From: CAYNKA01 sp964397655 | Lineage (GTDB): Bacteria; Spirochaetota; Spirochaetia; DTKZ01 | DNA length: 64,000 bases | Assembly (NCBI GenBank): GCA_964397655.1 | Contig: CAYNKA010000017.1 | Coordinates: 9,119-73,118, forward strand | Direction: 5' to 3' | Shown here: positions 60,021-64,000 of the stretch, piece by piece | Numbering within the stretch: the stretch's first letter is position 1 | Layout of the letters: every line of letters begins with the position of its first letter | Made by a program: the position numbers and the translations under genes | Notes under the pieces: model-generated | Databases searched by the model: none | The model's input: only the letters and a program-made list of their open reading frames with translations | Told to the model about the DNA's origin: nothing

Positions 60021-61478
60021 TCACCTTTTCCAGAAAGTAGGAGTCAGCAGAACCAACACGGTATATACTTCCAGCCTGCCGACGAGCATTGCGAAACTAA
60101 GAACCCAGGTTATGTAGTCCGGAAAGAACTCGTAATTTCCGGTAGGACCGATCGGACCGAATCCGGGTCCGATGTTTCCCAAGCATGCGATCGTAGCGGA
60201 GGTGGAGGTGATGCTGTCATAACCTCCCGACGCGACGATGAATGTGATGAAGAAAAAAACGAAGAAGTACAAAACGACCAAGGCGGCGCAATCGTAGACG
60301 ACGTTCTTGTTGACGTTCTGTCCATTCACGAAGACGCCGAAAACCCCTCGAGGGCGGACGAGAAATTTTATCTCGGTGATGGCCATCTTGAACAAGGTCA
60401 CGATGCGGATGACCTTGATGCCGCCTCCGGTGGATCCGGCGCAGCCGCCGATGAAAAGCAGAACATACAGGATGAACTGTGAGAGGTTCGGCCACTTCGT
60501 ATAGTCGGCGGTGGCGAATCCGGTCGTAGTCAACAGTGAAGAGGCCTGGAAACTCGCATAGCGAAAACTCTCACCGAAACTCCTGTAATTACCGTGGGAA
60601 AGAAGGTTCCACGCCATTACGAGGCTCGCTCCGAAGAAGATGGCGAGGTAGACTTTCATCTCTGTATCTTTGAATACTTCCTTTATTTTTCCCGTCAAGA
60701 TTTTATAATGCAGGGTGAAGTTCATCGCAGAGATCGTCATGAAGGTGGTTATCACTCCGTCTATGAATCCGGAGTGATAGTAACCGATGCTGGTGTTCTT
60801 GATTCCGAACCCCCCGGTCGCGACTGTCCCGAAAGTGTGCAACAGGGCGTCGAAAAACAACATGCCTCCGAACATGAGGAGCGTCACTTCCACCACGGTG
60901 AATCCGATGTAGATGAGCCACAGGATTTTCGCGGTTCCCGCAGCCTTGGTCGTTATCTTGTCCACGGACGGACCCGGCGCCTCAGCTTCCATGAGGCTCA
61001 GACCTCCGAAACCGAGAAGCGGAAAGATCGCAACCGTGAGAACAACGATACCCATACCTCCGAGCCAGTGCGTCATGGAACGCCAATAGAGAATCGAACG
61101 AGGGAGGATTTCCACATCGGTAAGTATCGAGGCTCCGGTGGTCGTGAATCCTGACATGGTCTCGAAAAAAGCGTTGGTGAAGCTCGGAATGGCTCCGGAA
61201 ATTACGAACGGCAATGCACCGAATGCGGAAGCGGTAATCCATGAAAGAGTCACGAAAAGGAAGCCGCTTTTCGGGGAAAGTACCGGCTTTTCCCTGCTTC
61301 TGAAAATTAGAAACATGAATCCGAAAAAAAACAGGATGATCCCTACGGGAAGGAGAAAGGAGAGGATGTTCCGAAGAGGCTCATGGTAGATAAGGCAAAC
61401 GACGACCGAGGTTCCCATGAACAAGGATATGAGCAGAAGCAGAAGGGAGAGAAGTTTGAGTACGATCTTAACGTTCAT
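60021..61478 (-). CDS. trkH: TrkH-type potassium channel subunit, first copy
   Basis: A 485-residue TrkH-family subunit. The filters read SGFTTTGAS, VATGGFGIKN, LTTTGFATAD and ACLGNIGPGFG; the fourth keeps the family GPG, so this copy is the most canonical. The loop GGCAGSTGGGIKVIR is present. The start overlaps the end of trkA by 11 bases, which couples it closely to its regulator. An RCK complex bound to ATP or ADP would set its gating. Confidence 0.94.
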   Translation of the reverse strand: MNVKIVLKLLSLLLLLISLFMGTSVVVCLIYHEPLRNILSFLLPVGIILFFFGFMFLIFRSREKPVLSPKSGFLFVTLSWITASAFGALPFVISGAIPSFTNAFFETMSGFTTTGASILTDVEILPRSILYWRSMTHWLGGMGIVVLTVAIFPLLGFGGLSLMEAEAPGPSVDKITTKAAGTAKILWLIYIGFTVVEVTLLMFGGMLFFDALLHTFGTVATGGFGIKNTSIGYYHSGFIDGVITTFMTISAMNFTLHYKILTGKIKEVFKDTEMKVYLAIFFGASLVMAWNLLSHGNYRSFGESFRYASFQASSLLTTTGFATADYTKWPNLSQFILYVLLFIGGCAGSTGGGIKVIRIVTLFKMAITEIKFLVRPRGVFGVFVNGQNVNKNVVYDCAALVVLYFFVFFFITFIVASGGYDSITSTSATIACLGNIGPGFGPIGPTGNYEFFPDYITWVLSFAMLVGRLEVYTVLVLLTPTFWKR

Positions 61479-62880
61479 GCTCGTTCTCGAAAATCGATTC
61501 GAGTTTGTTGATGGCGTCCTTCTTGGCGATGATTCCGACTTGATCTCCCGCTCTCAGAACGGTCGAGCCCGAAGGAATGAATGGTTCGCCGTTCCGCGAA
61601 ATGAAAAGAATGAGAGCTCCCTTCGGCATATTGATGTCCTGTACGCTTTTATCGACCGGCTTCGAGGTCTGGGCGAGCCTGAGTTCCACGAGTTCGAGTT
61701 CATCCTCGTAAAATGAATGCAGAGTCTTGATGTTGGCCTTTCTCACTATGTTGAGGATCGAATTGACCAGCGCGGATTTGAGACCTACGATAGCGTCGAC
61801 TCCGCCTTTGTCGCATAGTTTTGCATAGCTGTTGTTTATCAAAAGCGCCATGGTTTTTCTGATCCCGAGATGTTTCCCCAGCATGGCCGTCATGAAGTTC
61901 AAGCTCTGGAATTCCGTTGCAGTGATGAGAAGGTCGTAATCCATGATCCCCTCCTCTTCCAGCATCCCCTCCTCGGCCGCGTCCCGATTCAAGACCGTGA
62001 TGTCCGGAAAAAGCTGTGAAAAATACTTCGCTTTTTCCCGATATTTCTCGATTACGGTGATGTCGCGGGCGTTCAGCTTCGCGAACGAAGAGAGGAAATT
62101 GGTGAAGGACCTGTTCTTGTTCCCTTTTTCGCGTTTCAATGCCTGGATGATGTACTCAGTAATCCTCGTACCGCCAACAATCGCGATCTTCTGAAGCTTG
62201 AGCTCGGCATCCCTCAGGGTTCCGAAAAGGTGGTTGAGCGTTTCGGGGCTTCCCAAGATATAGAGAATGTCCCGCGGGAGGATTTCGAGGTCTCCCGAGG
62301 GAACGATGAGAACTTCATCCCTCACGACCGCGGAGATGAGGAAATCCATCTGAAGTTCCTGCCGCAAGGCTTTGATTTCTTTTTCGGCGAGGACCGATCC
62401 TTCGGGCACCTGAAAGGTGCGGAGCTGAAGCTTGTCCTCGTGGACCGTGTAGAGATCGCTCATGACGCCTTCTTCTATGGTCCTTACGATGGTGTTCGCG
62501 GCTTCTATTTCAGGATTGATGATATGGTCGATGCCCATGAAGGTCCGTTTAGATATGCTGAGCGAGCTGTAATAAGGATTACGAACACGGGCGATGGTCT
62601 TAGGTTTGTTGAACTCGCCCGAAACCATGCCGCAAGTCACCATGTTCACTTCATCCATGCCCGTCAAGGCGATGAAATAATCCGCGTCCTCTACTCCGGC
62701 CTTCTGCAGAACGTCGAGTCGGCTTCCGTCGTCGTTTATCACCATGCAATCGAGTTCATTGGTAACGGTTCGTGTGACTTCGGGATTCTTCTCGACGAGA
62801 ACCACATCTCTTTTCTCCTCCGTGAGTTCCCTTGCAACATGCTGGCCGACGACTCCGGCCCCGATAATTACAACCTTCAT
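61468..62880 (-). CDS. trkA: TrkA, double-RCK potassium transport regulator
   Basis: A 470-residue protein with two RCK halves. The first NAD-binding fold is intact (VVIIGAGVVGQHVARELTEEKRDVVLVEKN). The second has a changed glycine motif (IAIVGGTRITEYIIQALK), as commonly seen in the second half of TrkA. Each half ends in a TrkA_C domain (LRTFQVPEGSVLAEKEI and then VELRLAQTSKPVDKS). TrkA forms a ring on TrkH and controls K+ flux according to nucleotide ratio. ATG 62880 follows AGGTGGGA; the open frame upstream is not needed. It overlaps trkH copy 1. Confidence 0.95.
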   Translation of the reverse strand: MKVVIIGAGVVGQHVARELTEEKRDVVLVEKNPEVTRTVTNELDCMVINDDGSRLDVLQKAGVEDADYFIALTGMDEVNMVTCGMVSGEFNKPKTIARVRNPYYSSLSISKRTFMGIDHIINPEIEAANTIVRTIEEGVMSDLYTVHEDKLQLRTFQVPEGSVLAEKEIKALRQELQMDFLISAVVRDEVLIVPSGDLEILPRDILYILGSPETLNHLFGTLRDAELKLQKIAIVGGTRITEYIIQALKREKGNKNRSFTNFLSSFAKLNARDITVIEKYREKAKYFSQLFPDITVLNRDAAEEGMLEEEGIMDYDLLITATEFQSLNFMTAMLGKHLGIRKTMALLINNSYAKLCDKGGVDAIVGLKSALVNSILNIVRKANIKTLHSFYEDELELVELRLAQTSKPVDKSVQDINMPKGALILFISRNGEPFIPSGSTVLRAGDQVGIIAKKDAINKLESIFENEHER

Positions 62881-62896
62881 ATTCCCACCTGCCGCG

Positions 62897-63601
62897 TCAA
62901 TTGCTGAAAAAGCGTTTGAACAAGACCACAAATTGCCTGTTTTCTCCAGGACCATTGCCGACGAATCGGGCGACTCCCGCGTCCTCTCCTGCCATCATGA
63001 GGATGTCATTTTCCGCAAACCTGTGGTCGGGCGCAATGAACCGGAAGTCTTCCTCGAATTCTTTTCTTCCGGCAACGACGTTGATTTTATATTCTCTCCG
63101 AAAGTCCGCTTCGACCAGAGTCTTCCCGACATACCTGCTCGGGATCTGCACTTCAAAGATCGTCATTCCGCCGGCAACAGGAAGATGGTGAAAAAGCGAG
63201 GACGCAGCCAGGAGCGGAGCAATCCGTTTCGCAGCCTCTTGATGCGGGAAGACAACTTGCGTCGCTCCGACGATCTTCAATATCTCCGCCTGATCGTCCG
63301 TTTCGGCACGTACAACGATTCGTCCGACATTCATTTTTCTGAGATTGTTGACAACAAGCACGGAAGACTCAAGATTATTACCCACATCGACGACAGCAGT
63401 GTCTATGTGTTCCGGGACGATTTTCTTCAAGGCATCCGGGCTCGTTACGTCAATGATGTATGCCGAGGAAGCCATGCTTTTATATGCACCAATTCTTTCT
63501 TTGCTTTTGTCGATTATAAGAATCCTGACGCCGATCGAAAAAAGTTCTTCGATCATTCGCCGTCCGAATGATCCCAAACCTATGATAACGAATTGCTGCA
63601 T
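62897..63601 (-). CDS. single-RCK potassium channel regulator, KtrA-like
   Basis: A 234-residue protein with one NAD(H)-binding RCK domain (FVIIGLGSFGRRMIEELFSIGVRILIIDKS), a middle section with VDVGNNLESSVLVVNNLRK and VRAETDDQAEILKIVGATQV (KtrA-like), and one C-terminal TrkA_C domain. KtrA rings normally regulate KtrB. Having both this and a double-RCK TrkA in one operon is unusual. It is the first gene, 16 bases upstream of trkA. ATG 63601 is chosen; GTG 63622 is an in-frame alternative with AGAGGAA nearby. Confidence 0.9.
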   Translation of the reverse strand: MQQFVIIGLGSFGRRMIEELFSIGVRILIIDKSKERIGAYKSMASSAYIIDVTSPDALKKIVPEHIDTAVVDVGNNLESSVLVVNNLRKMNVGRIVVRAETDDQAEILKIVGATQVVFPHQEAAKRIAPLLAASSLFHHLPVAGGMTIFEVQIPSRYVGKTLVEADFRREYKINVVAGRKEFEEDFRFIAPDHRFAENDILMMAGEDAGVARFVGNGPGENRQFVVLFKRFFSN

Positions 63602-63973
63602 ACCGCTACATGTTCCTCTCACAAAAGAAAATCAAACCGGCTCGGATTACGGTCAGTATTTCGAAATCTAATCAGTTTCTCGACGGAATTTATCGTTCTT
63701 CAATCCGCAAACCGTGATCATTTCTTTCGCCAATTTCCCAGCTGCTTCCACACATGGCCGTTTCGTCGCTTCTCAACCGGGCGAACGTACTTCCTTTATT
63801 AGACCATAAAACCATTCTCTTATTCAAGCAGGTCTTGATTGGCAAGAACTATTTAATTTAAAAAGAATTATTTGATTTATTCTATATAAAAGTTTCTTAT
63901 CCTCACCAAGATATCATTCTTTTTATTTCAATCGCAATATTTTGGATTATAAAAGAAAAAGCCTGGCGACGAT
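63602..63973 (-). promoter_or_regulatory. AT-rich upstream region of the potassium operon
   Basis: About 370 bases with no gene. On the minus strand possible promoters are TTGCCA with TAAGAG 17 bases on, and TTGAAT with TCTAAT 18 bases on, around 63790-63840. They would leave a leader of roughly 200 bases. I looked for the conserved core of the cyclic di-AMP (ydaO) riboswitch, often found before K+ genes, and did not see it. Confidence 0.35.
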
Positions 63974-64000
63974 CCCGCGCCGCTATAAGTCCGGCGCGGG
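63974..64000. terminator. hairpin at the window edge
   Basis: CCCGCGCCG and CGGCGCGGG form a perfect 9-bp stem with a nine-base loop, ending at the last base. It probably belongs to a gene beyond the window, since a plus-strand U-run cannot be seen; on the minus strand the nearest T-run lies about 13 bases away. Confidence 0.4.

Noticed and set aside
56948..61478. Assembly artefact or recent triplication of trkH
   Set aside because: The copies differ throughout, including pore loops and C-termini, and the gaps between them differ (87 and 70 bases).
63602..63973. Cyclic di-AMP (ydaO) riboswitch before the potassium operon
   Set aside because: The conserved core sequences are not seen on the minus strand.

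Overview
The window reads as chromosomal DNA of a GC-rich, probably anaerobic and fermentative bacterium, most likely a spirochaete (Spirochaetota). This rests on an MCP-like coiled-coil protein next to cheD, an oadG-oadB sodium-pump pair, an MA1821/MA1822/MA1715-type sulfide-to-homocysteine module, a P-II protein without the usual uridylylation tyrosine, and a 528-residue protein that resembles a spirochaete-only family. I cannot name the species. I found no rRNA, tRNA, CRISPR array, insertion sequence, phage or integrase. About 55 genes are supported, nearly all intact, and base composition is even apart from the AT-rich last 400 bases.

Left part (1-20 kb): a PaaI-type thioesterase, an unknown protein, an IclR regulator, penicillin-binding protein 1C and a response regulator whose HD-GYP domain has lost its metal-binding histidines. 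Next comes a three-gene module for homocysteine synthesis from sulfide. A GntR/FadR regulator heads an operon with a fused E1 alpha-beta and an E2 of a 2-oxoacid dehydrogenase. It is divergent from a TRAP transporter (dctPQM), and a 10-bp perfect inverted repeat lies between them. OadG (47 residues) and OadB follow.

Middle part (20-37.5 kb): queG, a lipoprotein, an AI-2E-family permease, a KdpD/KdpE-like two-component pair without kdpFABC, a small winged-helix regulator divergent from a tiny membrane protein, an aminotransferase, a second two-component pair, yhcC, an orphan sugar-binding lipoprotein, an orphan MsmK/UgpC-type ATPase, the MCP-like/cheD pair, and glnB/amt with a near-perfect sigma-54 promoter in front of amt.

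Right part (37.5-64 kb): a HAD phosphatase-LarA homologue-gnd cluster, a DUF2161-like protein and a hexuronate operon (deoR-type regulator, fructuronate reductase, uxaC, uxaE). A CapA lipoprotein and alkaline phosphatase follow. Then comes a signalling operon with two cyclic-nucleotide-binding/GGDEF proteins (one intact, one degenerate), a DHH phosphoesterase and a one-domain asparaginase-like protein. After an orphan amino-acid-type binding protein and an FGGY kinase/HpcH aldolase pair, the window ends with a five-gene potassium operon: a single-RCK protein, a double-RCK TrkA and three tandem TrkH paralogues of exactly 485 residues each.

A recurring feature is leaderless expression. At least five genes have a good -35/-10 promoter whose -10 box ends only 6-9 bases before the start codon, with no Shine-Dalgarno sequence. 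Others have ordinary AGGAGG-type sites, so both modes appear to coexist.
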